In this document: positions 8,888 to 17,675 of the stretch, piece after piece
Numbering within the stretch: position 1 is the first letter of the stretch
Layout: the number at the start of each line of letters is the position of its first letter
Source of the DNA: Allorhizobium paknamense
GTDB lineage: Bacteria > Pseudomonadota > Alphaproteobacteria > Rhizobiales > Rhizobiaceae
Assembly (NCBI RefSeq): GCF_030815125.1
Contig: NZ_JAUSWH010000013.1
Coordinates: forward strand, 92,907-156,906
Length of the DNA stretch: 64,000 nt
Direction: 5' to 3'
Translations under genes and position numbers: made by a program
Notes under the pieces: generated by a model
Told to the model about the DNA's origin: nothing
Database searches by the model: none
What the model saw: only the letters and a program-made list of their open reading frames with translations

Positions 8888-9155
8888 CTTGCATTTGGCC
8901 GGCCAGCACACCATTTGAGGTTTCGGTTATAAAAATTGAACGGCAAGCCCTGTATCCTTTTGCGGCAGGAAGCCCCGTTTTACCAGTAAAAATCAGGGGT
9001 CTTGCTGCTGCTGATTTTTCAACGGACGCTGTGTTCTGCGTATTTTTGAGCCGAAAAGCGGCTTGAGTCCCCTCCAACCCATGCCATCCACGCGAAAAAC
9101 CCGTTTCGCAACCGGACAGTTGCCATGCTTGTGGCGGCTTTCTTTTTCAATTCTG

Positions 9156-9184
9156 TTGGCACTTGCCTGCGATGGGCTTAAAAT
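9156..9184 (+). promoter_or_regulatory. Predicted sigma-70 promoter for clpS-clpA
   Basis: TTGGCA at 9156-9161 and TAAAAT at 9179-9184 are separated by 17 bp, about 95 bp before the clpS start. This is the best promoter match in the 465-bp gap from 8815 to 9279, where nothing else was recognised. Confidence 0.55.
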
Positions 9185-9279
9185 TCTGGGAAAATGGACT
9201 ACTTTAGACGTGAGAGGTCCAGCCATAAGGATTCGCCTTGGAGCAGGGCAATGCCTGGACGTCGGGAGAATGGACGGAA

Positions 9280-9627
9280 ATGATCGCAAGACCGGTCGTC
9301 ATGCAGAACCAGAATGGCGGTGAGACCCCGGGGCGGGGCACCTCCGTCATTACACGCACCAAGCCAAAGACCAAAAAGCCAAACTTGTATCGCGTGCTGC
9401 TTTTGAACGACGACTACACGCCCATGGATTTCGTCATCCACATTCTGGAGCGTTTCTTTCAGAAGGACAGGGAAGCAGCAACCCGGATCATGCTGCATGT
9501 ACACAATCACGGGGTAGGGGAATGCGGCGTCTTCACCTATGAGGTCGCCGAAACCAAGGTAAGCCAAGTCATGGACTTCGCACGGCAGCACGAACACCCG
9601 CTGCAATGCGTCATGGAAAAGAAATGA
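9280..9627 (+). CDS. clpS: ClpS, N-degron adaptor of ClpAP
   Basis: Cytosolic adaptor of 115 aa that binds proteins with destabilising N-terminal residues and hands them to ClpA. A flexible N-terminal tail covers residues 1-33. The ligand pocket follows with [12 protein letters not shown] near 41-52 (Asn43, Asp44/45 and gate Met49) and [12 protein letters not shown] near 72-83. The start at 9280 (MIARPVVMQ) matches rhizobial ClpS1 proteins better than an upstream in-frame start at 9238. It lies 10 bp before clpA in one operon. Confidence 0.93.
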   Translation: MIARPVVMQNQNGGETPGRGTSVITRTKPKTKKPNLYRVLLLNDDYTPMDFVIHILERFFQKDREAATRIMLHVHNHGVGECGVFTYEVAETKVSQVMDFARQHEHPLQCVMEKK

Positions 9628-9637
9628 GGATCTGACC

Positions 9638-12124
9638 GTGCCAACATTTTCTCCCAGCCTCGAAAAGGCACTTCACCAGGCACTCACCTATGCCAACGAG
9701 CGGCACCATGAGTATGCCACGCTCGAACATCTGCTCCTGGCGCTGATTGATGATGCGGATGCGGCAGCCGTGATGGGTGCCTGCAATGTCAATCTCGACG
9801 CCCTGCGCAAGACGGTGAGCGATTACGTCGATAACGAACTGGCCAATCTGATCACCGGCTATGACGAGGACTCAAAGCCCACCTCGGGCTTCCAGCGCGT
9901 CATTCAGCGGGCCGTCATTCATGTCCAGTCCTCAGGCCGTGAGGAAGTGACGGGCGCCAACGTGCTTGTTGCCATCTTCGCCGAAAGAGAAAGCCACGCC
10001 GCCTATTTCCTGCAAGAACAGGAGATGACACGATACGATGCTGTGAACTATATTTCTCACGGGATCGGCAAGCGGCCCGGTGCCTCGCAACCTCGCCAGC
10101 CGCGCGGCTCTGAGGACGAAAGCGAGACGAAGCCCGCGCGCGAGCAGGAGGAAGGTGCCGCGAAGAAGCAGCAGGATGCTCTCAAGGCCTATTGCGTCAA
10201 CCTCAACGACAAGGCCCGCACGGGCCGGATCGATCCCCTGATCGGCCGGCATGATGAGGTCAACAGAACCATCCAGGTTCTGTGCCGCCGCTCCAAAAAC
10301 AATCCGCTCTACGTCGGCGACCCCGGCGTGGGTAAGACCGCGATTGCCGAGGGGCTCGCCAAGCGCATCGTTGAAGGCAAGGTGCCGGAAGCGCTGGCCA
10401 ATGCCACCATCTTCTCGCTCGACATGGGCACGCTGCTCGCAGGCACCCGCTATCGCGGTGACTTCGAGGAGCGCCTGAAGCAGGTGGTGAAGGAGCTTGA
10501 GGATTTTCCGGGCGCGGTGCTGTTCATCGATGAGATCCACACCGTCATCGGTGCGGGTGCGACATCGGGCGGGGCGATGGATGCCTCGAACCTGCTGAAG
10601 CCGGCCCTGTCCTCCGGCGCCATCCGCTGCATCGGCTCGACCACCTACAAGGAATATCGTCAGTTCTTCGAGAAGGATCGGGCGCTGGTCCGCCGCTTCC
10701 AGAAGATCGATGTCAACGAGCCGTCGATTGATGATGCCATCGAAATCATGAAGGGCCTCAAGCCCTATTTCGAGGACTATCACAAGCTGAAATACACCAA
10801 CGAAGCGATCAAGACCGCCGTCGAGCTCTCGGCTCGCTACATCAGCGACCGCAAGCTGCCGGACAAGGCCATTGACGTGATCGACGAGACGGGTGCCGCG
10901 CAAATGCTGCTGCCTGCCTCCAGACGCCGCAAGCTGATCACCGAGAAGGAGATCGAAGCGACGATTGCGACCATGGCCCGCATTCCGCCGAAGACGGTGT
11001 CCAAGGATGACGAGATGGTTCTCGCCAACCTGGAGAAGGAACTGCGCTCGGTGGTCTATGGTCAGGACAAGGCCATCGAGGCGCTGGCAACCGCCATCAA
11101 GCTGGCGCGTGCCGGGCTGCGTGAACCGAACAAGCCGATCGGCTCTTACGTCTTCTCCGGCCCGACGGGTGTCGGCAAGACGGAAGTGGCCAAGCAGCTT
11201 GCGTCTTCGCTGGGCGTGGAACTGCTGCGCTTCGACATGTCGGAATATATGGAACGGCATACGGTTTCGCGTCTGCTGGGCGCACCTCCCGGCTATGTCG
11301 GCTTCGACCAGGGCGGCCTCTTGACCGATCAGGTCGATCAGCATCCGCATTCCGTCGTGCTGCTGGACGAAATCGAGAAGGCGCATCCGGACATCTACAA
11401 CATCCTGTTGCAGGTCATGGATCACGGCTCGCTGACCGACCATAACGGCAAGAAGATCGATTTCCGCAACGTCATTCTGATCATGACGACCAATGCGGGC
11501 GCATCGGAAATGGCGAAGTCGGCCATCGGCTTCGGCTCCTCCAAGCGCAGCGGTGAGGATGAGGAGGCGTTGAACCGCCTGTTCACGCCGGAATTCCGCA
11601 ACCGTCTGGATGCGATCATTCCGTTCGCGCCGCTGCCGACGGAGGTCATCCATCAGGTGGTGCAGAAGTTTGTCATGCAGTTGGAAGCCCAGCTTTCCGA
11701 GCGTGGCGTGACCTTCGATCTTGCGCCGGAAGCCGTGGCATGGCTCGCCACCCGCGGTTACGACGAAAAGATGGGCGCCCGTCCGCTGGGCCGTGTCATT
11801 CAGGAATATATCAAGAAGCCGCTGGCCAATGAGATCCTGTTCGGCAAGCTCAAGAAGGGTGGCGTCGTCAAGGTCGGCACCGAAATGAAGGATGGCGTGG
11901 AAGAACTGTCGCTGGAGGCGATTGCCGACCAGACGCCAGTGAAGCCGAAGGCCGAAGCCGAAGTGGTGCATGACGATCTGCCGGAAGACGGCGAGGTGAT
12001 GACCAAGCCGGTGAAGGCCCGCAAGCCAAAGGCGGAAGCCAAACCTTCCGACGATACGCCGGATGCCGTTGCCGAAAAGCCTGCGAAGAAAAGCGCTGTG
12101 CCGAAGGTGTCGAAGAAGAAGTGA
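9638..12124 (+). CDS. clpA: ClpA, ATP-dependent Clp protease ATP-binding subunit
   Basis: AAA+ unfoldase of 828 aa that unfolds substrates into ClpP. The double Clp N-domain covers residues 1-140. AAA-1 has Walker A GDPGVGKT (227-234) and Walker B VLFIDE (294-299). AAA-2 has Walker A GPTGVGKT (about 508-515). It is longer than E. coli ClpA because of a charged Lys/Glu/Ala-rich C-terminal tail of about 60 residues (from about 770). A Glu/Lys/Gln-rich linker at 150-180 precedes AAA-1. It is preceded by its adaptor clpS and followed by two stacked hairpins. Confidence 0.97.
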   Translation: MPTFSPSLEKALHQALTYANERHHEYATLEHLLLALIDDADAAAVMGACNVNLDALRKTVSDYVDNELANLITGYDEDSKPTSGFQRVIQRAVIHVQSSGREEVTGANVLVAIFAERESHAAYFLQEQEMTRYDAVNYISHGIGKRPGASQPRQPRGSEDESETKPAREQEEGAAKKQQDALKAYCVNLNDKARTGRIDPLIGRHDEVNRTIQVLCRRSKNNPLYVGDPGVGKTAIAEGLAKRIVEGKVPEALANATIFSLDMGTLLAGTRYRGDFEERLKQVVKELEDFPGAVLFIDEIHTVIGAGATSGGAMDASNLLKPALSSGAIRCIGSTTYKEYRQFFEKDRALVRRFQKIDVNEPSIDDAIEIMKGLKPYFEDYHKLKYTNEAIKTAVELSARYISDRKLPDKAIDVIDETGAAQMLLPASRRRKLITEKEIEATIATMARIPPKTVSKDDEMVLANLEKELRSVVYGQDKAIEALATAIKLARAGLREPNKPIGSYVFSGPTGVGKTEVAKQLASSLGVELLRFDMSEYMERHTVSRLLGAPPGYVGFDQGGLLTDQVDQHPHSVVLLDEIEKAHPDIYNILLQVMDHGSLTDHNGKKIDFRNVILIMTTNAGASEMAKSAIGFGSSKRSGEDEEALNRLFTPEFRNRLDAIIPFAPLPTEVIHQVVQKFVMQLEAQLSERGVTFDLAPEAVAWLATRGYDEKMGARPLGRVIQEYIKKPLANEILFGKLKKGGVVKVGTEMKDGVEELSLEAIADQTPVKPKAEAEVVHDDLPEDGEVMTKPVKARKPKAEAKPSDDTPDAVAEKPAKKSAVPKVSKKK

Positions 12125-12143
12125 GACTTCTTTTTTAAGTTGC

Positions 12144-12212
12144 ATGCCGGGTATGAAGATACCCGGCATTTAAAAGCGCATTACCGAGGATCTGCTCGGC
12201 CAATGCGCTTTT
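12144..12212 (+). terminator. Tandem terminators after clpA
   Basis: The first hairpin has an 11-bp perfect stem (12144-12154 with 12159-12169). The second is a long two-part hairpin, aaaagcgcatt at 12172-12182 with its complement at 12202-12212, with an inner ccgag/ctcgg stem, ending in TTTTCCTTT. Confidence 0.75.
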
Positions 12213-12231
12213 CCTTTATGTGAGTTGCTCA

Positions 12232-12978
12232 ATGTCGTTATCGCAGACGGAAGAGTCGCAAACCCATTGGTTCCTCATGGGCATGCGCGGCCTCTTCAGC
12301 CTTCCCGCCATGATTCTTATGGTGTCCTTCATCGGCTTCAGCGCCTTTGCATTGGAATCCGGCGTCAGCCGTGAGGAAGCGATGTTCATGACTGCCATCG
12401 TCTGGGCGCTTCCCGCCAAGCTCATCCTGATCGGCATGATGTCGAGCGGCGCCAATCTTCTGGCCTGCTTTCTGGCCGTCTGCCTCTCCTCGATCCGGAT
12501 GATGCCGATGGTTGCCTCTCTGGTGCCGGAAATGCGGGGGCGCCGCACGCCCACCTGGCTGCTGCTCTTCCTCTCGCATTTCGTGGCGATTACCGCCTGG
12601 GTCTATGCCATGGGCAATCTGAAAACGGTGCCAAGGGAAGGGCGCGTGGCCTTCTTTGCCGGCTTCAGCCTGACGCTGGTGGCCATTAATACCCTTCTCG
12701 TCGGCCTGTGTTACGGTCTGGTCTCCACCTTTCCGCCGCTGGTGGCCGCAACGCTGTTCTTTCTCACGCCGGTCTATTTCGTGGCTTCCATCTGGGCCAC
12801 GGCCCAGCATTCGGTGGTCAAGGTGGCGTTCATTATCGGCATTGTCAGCGGGCCGCTGCTGGCGCTGGTCGCCCCCGGTTTCGACATCCTCATTGCCGGT
12901 CTCGGCGGCGGCACGCTGGCCTATCTGCTGGATCGCCATGTCATCCGCGCGCGCCGGGGCAAAAGGGTTGAAGCATGA
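12232..12978 (+). CDS. azlC: AzlC family branched-chain amino acid exporter large subunit
   Basis: Inner-membrane protein of 248 aa with several hydrophobic segments. It matches AzlC/YgaZ, which with the small AzlD/YgaH subunit exports branched-chain amino acids or analogues. Membrane helices are visible near residues 20-40, 60-80, 110-130, 140-165 and 190-240. Start at ATG 12232 (MSLSQTEES); a GTG four codons upstream is possible. The stop overlaps the azlD start (ATGA), indicating translational coupling. The actual substrate is inferred from family. Confidence 0.88.
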   Translation: MSLSQTEESQTHWFLMGMRGLFSLPAMILMVSFIGFSAFALESGVSREEAMFMTAIVWALPAKLILIGMMSSGANLLACFLAVCLSSIRMMPMVASLVPEMRGRRTPTWLLLFLSHFVAITAWVYAMGNLKTVPREGRVAFFAGFSLTLVAINTLLVGLCYGLVSTFPPLVAATLFFLTPVYFVASIWATAQHSVVKVAFIIGIVSGPLLALVAPGFDILIAGLGGGTLAYLLDRHVIRARRGKRVEA

Positions 12979-13307
12979 GCGGGGAACTCTGGACCTATGT
13001 GGTGATCATCATCGCCGGTTGGCTGGCGACCGATATGTGGCGCTGGCTGGGCGTGATCGCCGGAAACCGGCTGCAGGACGATTCCGAAGCACTGCACTGG
13101 GTGCGTGCCGTCGCAACCGCGCTGGTCATGGCGGTGACGGCAAAGCTCATTGTCTTTCCCACGGGGGAGTTGGCCGGGTCGCCACTCTGGCTTCGGCTTG
13201 CCGCCACGGGCCTAGGCTTTGCGGCCTTTCTGCTTCTCGGCAAGCGGGTGATCGTCGGCGTCGTCGTTTCGCTTGGTACTCTGGCCTTAGGCCTGGCCCT
13301 CCTTTGA
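12975..13307 (+). CDS. azlD: AzlD domain protein, small exporter subunit
   Basis: A 110-aa, four-helix membrane protein of the AzlD family, partner of AzlC. It overlaps azlC by four bases. Its 3' end overlaps the 3' end of the convergent LysR gene by 21 bp, so the two transcripts are complementary at their ends. Confidence 0.85.
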   Translation: MSGELWTYVVIIIAGWLATDMWRWLGVIAGNRLQDDSEALHWVRAVATALVMAVTAKLIVFPTGELAGSPLWLRLAATGLGFAAFLLLGKRVIVGVVVSLGTLALGLALL

Positions 13308-14168
13308 AATCATGGCCTCAGCCACCAGCCAGTCCCGCATAAGCTGTGCCTCAGGCGAAGGATTGCTCCGCTCCACCAGCCAGTACCCCTGATCCTGATC
13401 GCTGCCCTCATCGAAGAGCAGGATCAGCCTGCCGTCTTCGATATCCCTGCGGATCAGCGCCAGGGGGCAAAGCCCCACGCCAAGCCCCGCCAGAAGCGAA
13501 CTGCGCAGCAGGTTGAAATCCGCAAACATCGGCCCCTGCTGCGGCGATGCCTCGACCCCAACCTTTCGGAACCAACGGCTCCAGCTTGCCGGGGACTTGT
13601 CATGCAGGAGCGGGGCGGTGAGCAGATCTCGCGGCTGATCGAACGGGCCATGCGCAGCGATGAACTCAGGCGAGGCCGCAGGGCGGGTTTCACCGCTGAT
13701 CAGCAGCACGGCATCGGGCGAGGGTTGCCGCCCATGGCAGATCAGCAGATCGGTTCCGGCCTGTTCGGCGCTCTGCGCATCAGCGGAATAGCTGATGGAA
13801 ACCTGCAGGTCGGGATGGCGTTTTTGAAAATCCGGCAAACGCTCCCCCAGCCAGTGATTGACGACGGAAGGCAGGCAGGACAGCGAGACATGGTGGCTGC
13901 GGGCCGGTTTGCGAAGCCGTTCCGCCGCCGTGGCAATCATGCCGAGCCCCGCGGAAACCTCCGTACCAAAGGCCCGGCCTGCCTTGGTCAGCGTTACGCC
14001 CCTTGCTTTGCGCGCAAACAGCGGCTGCCCCAGCCAGTCTTCCAGCGCGCGCACATGCTGGCTGATGGCCGCTGAAGTCGTGCCAAGCTCTTCGGCGGCG
14101 CGGGCAAAGCTTTCCAGCCGGGCAGCCGCTTCAAACGCCCGGATCGCGGCAAGGGGAGGCAGTTTCAT
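13287..14168 (-). CDS. LysR-type transcriptional regulator (GcvA-like)
   Basis: A 293-aa LTTR. The winged helix-turn-helix lies in residues 1-62 (AFEAAARLESFARAAEELG, then TSAAISQHVRALE) and the periplasmic-binding-like effector domain in about 90-290. The PPLAAIRAFEAAARL start is typical of the GcvA/AmpR subgroup. It is divergent from the DUF1989 gene across 213 bp, the usual LTTR arrangement, so that gene is the likeliest target. A repeat A copy occupies half of the shared promoter region. Confidence 0.9.
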   Translation of the reverse strand: MKLPPLAAIRAFEAAARLESFARAAEELGTTSAAISQHVRALEDWLGQPLFARKARGVTLTKAGRAFGTEVSAGLGMIATAAERLRKPARSHHVSLSCLPSVVNHWLGERLPDFQKRHPDLQVSISYSADAQSAEQAGTDLLICHGRQPSPDAVLLISGETRPAASPEFIAAHGPFDQPRDLLTAPLLHDKSPASWSRWFRKVGVEASPQQGPMFADFNLLRSSLLAGLGVGLCPLALIRRDIEDGRLILLFDEGSDQDQGYWLVERSNPSPEAQLMRDWLVAEAMISKEGQA

Positions 14169-14259
14169 GGCTCATGGGTAAGTCATACTTAGCCTGACCG
14201 CAAGGAGAAGCGCTCTTGTCCGGCGCTGAAATATCCGCAGATTGGTGACAATCTCGCAG

Positions 14260-14363
14260 TTAGAGCATTTCAGTGTTTCACGGAAACATTGAAATGCTCT
14301 AACTCTTTGTTTTTACGCATTTCCGGACGGAAAACCGGTTCCCACTTTTCCTGGAAATGCTCT
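14260..14363. repeat. Repeat A, copy 1 (two-module palindromic intergenic element)
   Basis: A 104-bp element. Module 1 is a hairpin with arms agagcatttca (14262-14272) and its complement (14290-14300). Module 2 has arms gcatttcc (14317-14324) and ggaaatgc (14353-14360) around a core containing cggacggaaaaccgg. Near-identical full copies lie at 36814 and 58685. This copy ends about 20 bp before the DUF1989 start. Confidence 0.85.
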
Positions 14364-14381
14364 ATCTTTCGGAGTTCGCTC

Positions 14382-15227
14382 ATGACTGCCATTGCCTCTG
14401 TTCCTGCCGATGCAGACCGCCGCCGGGCTGTAAAGCCTGTGCTGGTTTATCCGAACGGCACCTTGACCCCGCCCGATCTTTCGCTGCTTGCCGAGGCCAA
14501 AAAGGGCATGGAAAAGATTGATGAGGTGATCGTTCCGCCGCGTGATGGCCGCTGCTTTTCGGTTCCGAAAGGGCATTTCTTCCGCATTGTCAGCATTGAA
14601 GGCCCGCAGGTGGGTGATCTCAATCTATGGAACGCCCATGATCTGACCGAGCGCTTCTTCAGCGGCAAGACACGGGCGCTGCACGCCACCCATGTCTCCG
14701 TCGGGCACCGGCTGTGGAGCAATCTGCCCTCGCTGCGACCCATGGCGACGATCACCGAGGATACGCTTTCCTGGTACGGTTTCGATGCCGATGGCGGCGG
14801 TATTCACGACGTCATCGGCACGCGCTGCGATCCCTATACCAACAAGCTGCTGAGCGGCGGCGATTACCATCATTGCTGCCATTCCAACCTCTGCAACGCG
14901 CTGGCCGCCGCAAGGGGGATGAGCTTCCGCGAGGCAGAGCCGCATGTGCATGATGTGCTGAATGTCTTCATGTGCACCGGCTTCACCCGCGATACGCACC
15001 AGTATTTCATGAAGGCCAGCCCCGTCCGGCCCGGTGATTATCTGGAAATGTTTGCGGAAATCGATCTCCTCGGCGGCCTTTCCGCCTGCCCCGGCGGCGA
15101 TTGCAGCGCCTCGCATTCCAGCGATGCCGCAGCCTGCTATCCGTTGAAGGTGGAGATTTTCCGCCCGGGTCTGGAGATGTTGAAGGACTGGCCGTTTCCT
15201 GAGCGCAATGCATACGTGCCGGGTTGA
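14382..15227 (+). CDS. DUF1989 (urea carboxylase-associated family) protein
   Basis: A 281-aa cytosolic protein of the DUF1989 family, often found with urea amidolyase or aminomethyltransferase-type genes. Its biochemical role is not established. A conserved Cys/His-rich segment (CDPYTNKL then YHHCCHSNLCN near residues 148-170) looks like a metal site. A second such segment is CPGGDCS near 238. Start at ATG 14382, following GGAG. No urea carboxylase gene is nearby. The adjacent divergent LysR regulator suggests substrate-induced expression. Confidence 0.82.
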   Translation: MTAIASVPADADRRRAVKPVLVYPNGTLTPPDLSLLAEAKKGMEKIDEVIVPPRDGRCFSVPKGHFFRIVSIEGPQVGDLNLWNAHDLTERFFSGKTRALHATHVSVGHRLWSNLPSLRPMATITEDTLSWYGFDADGGGIHDVIGTRCDPYTNKLLSGGDYHHCCHSNLCNALAAARGMSFREAEPHVHDVLNVFMCTGFTRDTHQYFMKASPVRPGDYLEMFAEIDLLGGLSACPGGDCSASHSSDAAACYPLKVEIFRPGLEMLKDWPFPERNAYVPG

Positions 15228-15234
15228 AAATCAA

Positions 15235-15256
15235 AAAGGGGGCGTTCGCCCCCTTT
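15235..15256. terminator. Bidirectional terminator between DUF1989 and HIT genes
   Basis: A 9-bp perfect stem (15235-15243 with 15248-15256) flanked by A-run and T-run on either side. It serves both convergent genes. Confidence 0.8.
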
Positions 15257-15262
15257 CATACC

Positions 15263-15685
15263 TCAAAGGCAGGCCTTGATCTTCTCGGCATTGGCTTTCA
15301 GCACCTCGATATCTTCCATGCCGCCGGTATGGGGTTTCAGCGGTTGGCCATCATGCCGGGGGATAACGTGGAAATGCAGGTGAAACACGGTCTGCCCCGC
15401 CGCAGGCTCGTTGAACTGCGCCACGTAAACGCCGTCGGCTTCGAAGGCGTCCTTGGCGGCGACGGCAAGCTTCTGTACCACGGGAATGAGCTTTGCCAGC
15501 ACGGCGGGGTCGGCGTCCAGCAGGTTGCGGGAGCCTTGCTTGGGAATGACCAGCAGATGACCCGGCGCCTGCGGCATGACGTCCATGAAGGCCAGCGTAT
15601 CCTCATCCTCGTAAAGCTTCACGGAGGGGATTTCGCCCTTCAGGATCTTGGCGAAAATATTGTTCGGATCATAGGCCGTGGTCAT
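15263..15685 (-). CDS. HIT family nucleotide hydrolase
   Basis: A 140-aa histidine-triad protein of the HINT type, which hydrolyses adenosine phosphoramidates or related nucleotides. The triad HLHFHVIP lies near residues 102-109, preceded by FNEPAAGQTVF. N-terminal IFAKILKGEIPS is typical of bacterial HIT proteins. It is the last gene of the minus-strand ridA-gdpD-GNAT-HIT series, 64 bp after the GNAT gene. Confidence 0.93.
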   Translation of the reverse strand: MTTAYDPNNIFAKILKGEIPSVKLYEDEDTLAFMDVMPQAPGHLLVIPKQGSRNLLDADPAVLAKLIPVVQKLAVAAKDAFEADGVYVAQFNEPAAGQTVFHLHFHVIPRHDGQPLKPHTGGMEDIEVLKANAEKIKACL

Positions 15686-15749
15686 GGAAAACTCCTCTGT
15701 CGATCAAAGGAGTTAAGCCGGTTTTTCAAGCGGGATCAAGCCTTTCCGG

Positions 15750-16940
15750 CTATTCTTTCACCTGTAGCTCACCCTTGCGGAAGGGTGTATGCTCTTCCAG
15801 ATAATCGCCCATGCGTTCTACATCCTCGCGCTCGCGGGCGAGGTAGTCGGCAATTGCGCGCCTCAGCCCCGAATGGGTGATGAAATGGGCGGAATGGGTG
15901 GTGACGGGCTCATAGCCGCGTGCCAGCTTATGCTCCCCTTGCGCCCCGGCCTCTACCTTCTTCAGGCCCTTGGCCAGTGCAAAATCGATGGCCTGATGGT
16001 AGCAGACCTCGAAATGCAAAAAGGGATGATCCTCGATACAGCCCCAGTGCCGCCCGAACAGCGTGTCGCCGCCGATGAAGTTGATGGCGCCGGCCACGTA
16101 GCGGCCATTGCGTTTCGCCATCACCAGCAGAATATCATCGGCCATGCGCTCGCCGATCAGCGAATAGAAGCTGCGGGTGAGGTAGGGCCGCCCCCATTTG
16201 CGGCTGCCGGTATCCATATAGAAGGTGAAGAACTGGTCCCAGATGTCTTCCGTCAGGTCCTTGCCGGTCAGCCAGTCGATGGAAAGACCGTTTTCCAGGG
16301 CGGCGCGGCGCTCCTTGCGCAGGTTCTTGCGCTTGGAGGAGGAAAGCTCGCCCAGGAATTCCTCATGATTGGCGTAGCCGCGATTGATGAAGTGAAACTG
16401 CTGGTCCGTGCGGTGCAGAAAATCGGCATCCTCGAAGCTTGCAAGCTCGCAGTCCGGCAGAAAGGTGACATGCGCCGAAGACACCTCCAACTGCCGCGCC
16501 ACTTCCGCCAGCCCGCCCGCCAGTGCCGCACGGGCGCTGTCCGCGTCGATCTCCGGCGCAATCATCAGCCGGGGGCCGGTGGCCGGTGTGAAGGGAATGC
16601 TGGCCTGAAGCTTGGGATAGTAACGCCCGCCCGCCCGCTCCAGTGCATCGGCCCAGCCATGGTCGAAGACATATTCACCCTGGCTATGGCTTTTCAGATA
16701 GCAGGGAATGGCCCCCAGCAGGCTGCCCGCCTCGTCTTCCATCAGGATGTGATGGCCAAGCCAGCCGGTTTTCGCGGTGGCGGAGCCCGATTCTTCCAGG
16801 CTGCTCAGGAATTCATGGGTGTTGAAGGGATTGTAGACGCCGCCCGCATGGGTTCTGGCGGCGCCTGAAAGCCTGTTCCATCCGGCCCTGTCGATCTCGG
16901 AAAAGGATTTCGCGACCCGGATGGTAACCTCTTGGCGCAT
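15750..16940 (-). CDS. GNAT-superfamily acyltransferase (FemAB-like, DUF482)
   Basis: A 396-aa protein of the long GNAT/FemAB-like family. Features are the FNTHEFLSSLE segment near residue 40, SSSKRKNLRKERR near 196-208, and GHYxLARGYEPVTTHSAH-like residues near 345-362 (here EHKLARGYEPVTTHSAHF). Members are thought to transfer acyl or aminoacyl groups, but the acceptor is unknown. It starts 12 bp after the gdpD stop, so it is part of the same transcription unit. Confidence 0.82.
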   Translation of the reverse strand: MRQEVTIRVAKSFSEIDRAGWNRLSGAARTHAGGVYNPFNTHEFLSSLEESGSATAKTGWLGHHILMEDEAGSLLGAIPCYLKSHSQGEYVFDHGWADALERAGGRYYPKLQASIPFTPATGPRLMIAPEIDADSARAALAGGLAEVARQLEVSSAHVTFLPDCELASFEDADFLHRTDQQFHFINRGYANHEEFLGELSSSKRKNLRKERRAALENGLSIDWLTGKDLTEDIWDQFFTFYMDTGSRKWGRPYLTRSFYSLIGERMADDILLVMAKRNGRYVAGAINFIGGDTLFGRHWGCIEDHPFLHFEVCYHQAIDFALAKGLKKVEAGAQGEHKLARGYEPVTTHSAHFITHSGLRRAIADYLAREREDVERMGDYLEEHTPFRKGELQVKE

Positions 16941-16952
16941 GCCTTCCCCTTT

Positions 16953-17675
16953 TCAGGCTCGGACCTCGCGCGGATCGAAGCCCTCGAACGTCATCTGATC
17001 CGCATGAGTATAGGTATGGCGCATCATGTTTTCATCCCTGACGGTCCAGGTAATCACCGGAATGTTTTTCCGCCGCTGAGCCTCGATGAAGCTGTTGGGC
17101 AGATGCGCCACGCAATAGGAGATGAAATCCAGCCCTAGTTGCATGGCCTCGTCATGGGCAAAGAAATCCTCCGGCTTTGCGCCCTCCGCGGTCAGGCCCA
17201 CGGGGTAGGGGCAGTCCAGCGCCTTCAGTTCTTTCAGCAGATGATGGTCGAAGCTCATCAGCGCCACCTTGCCCTGATAGCCGGAAAGCACCTCCAGCAC
17301 ATCTTCGACAAAGCCGTCATCATCGCCTTCGCGGCCCTTGAGTTCGATGACCAGCGGCACCTGACCCTTGACCGTGTTCAGCATGTCCTTCAGCGTCGGC
17401 ACCTTGTCGGCTGTGCCGCCAACCGCCATCAGCTTGAGTTCGGCGGAGGTGCGCGCCCGCACATCGCCGGGAATGCCGCACAGCCGCGCCATGTCGTCGT
17501 CATGGAACACCACCGGAACGCTGTCGGAGGCGTATTGCAGGTCGCATTCTATGGCGTACCCCGCCTCGATCGCCTGCTTGGCGGCAGACAGCGTGTTTTC
17601 CCACACCGTCTTGTTCAGGTCATGCAGCCCGCGATGGGCAACGGGGACGTTCTTGATCCAGCTTGCGTCGGTCAC
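16953..17675 (-). CDS. Glycerophosphodiester phosphodiesterase (UgpQ-type)
   Basis: A 240-aa cytosolic GDPD that hydrolyses glycerophosphodiesters to glycerol-3-phosphate and an alcohol. Catalytic residues are visible in VAHRGLHD (His14, Arg15), ENT near 26-28, ECDLQ (Glu43, Asp45) and VFHDD (His58). No signal peptide. The start is GTG at 17675, overlapping the ridA stop (GTGA). The second position of the operon, after ridA, is conserved in related bacteria as far as I recall. Confidence 0.92.
   Translation of the reverse strand: MTDASWIKNVPVAHRGLHDLNKTVWENTLSAAKQAIEAGYAIECDLQYASDSVPVVFHDDDMARLCGIPGDVRARTSAELKLMAVGGTADKVPTLKDMLNTVKGQVPLVIELKGREGDDDGFVEDVLEVLSGYQGKVALMSFDHHLLKELKALDCPYPVGLTAEGAKPEDFFAHDEAMQLGLDFISYCVAHLPNSFIEAQRRKNIPVITWTVRDENMMRHTYTHADQMTFEGFDPREVRA

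Noticed and set aside
9932..12169. Long open frame on the minus strand opposite clpA
   Set aside because: It mirrors the clpA codons, has no domain I recognise and no ribosome site. It is a typical high-GC antisense shadow.
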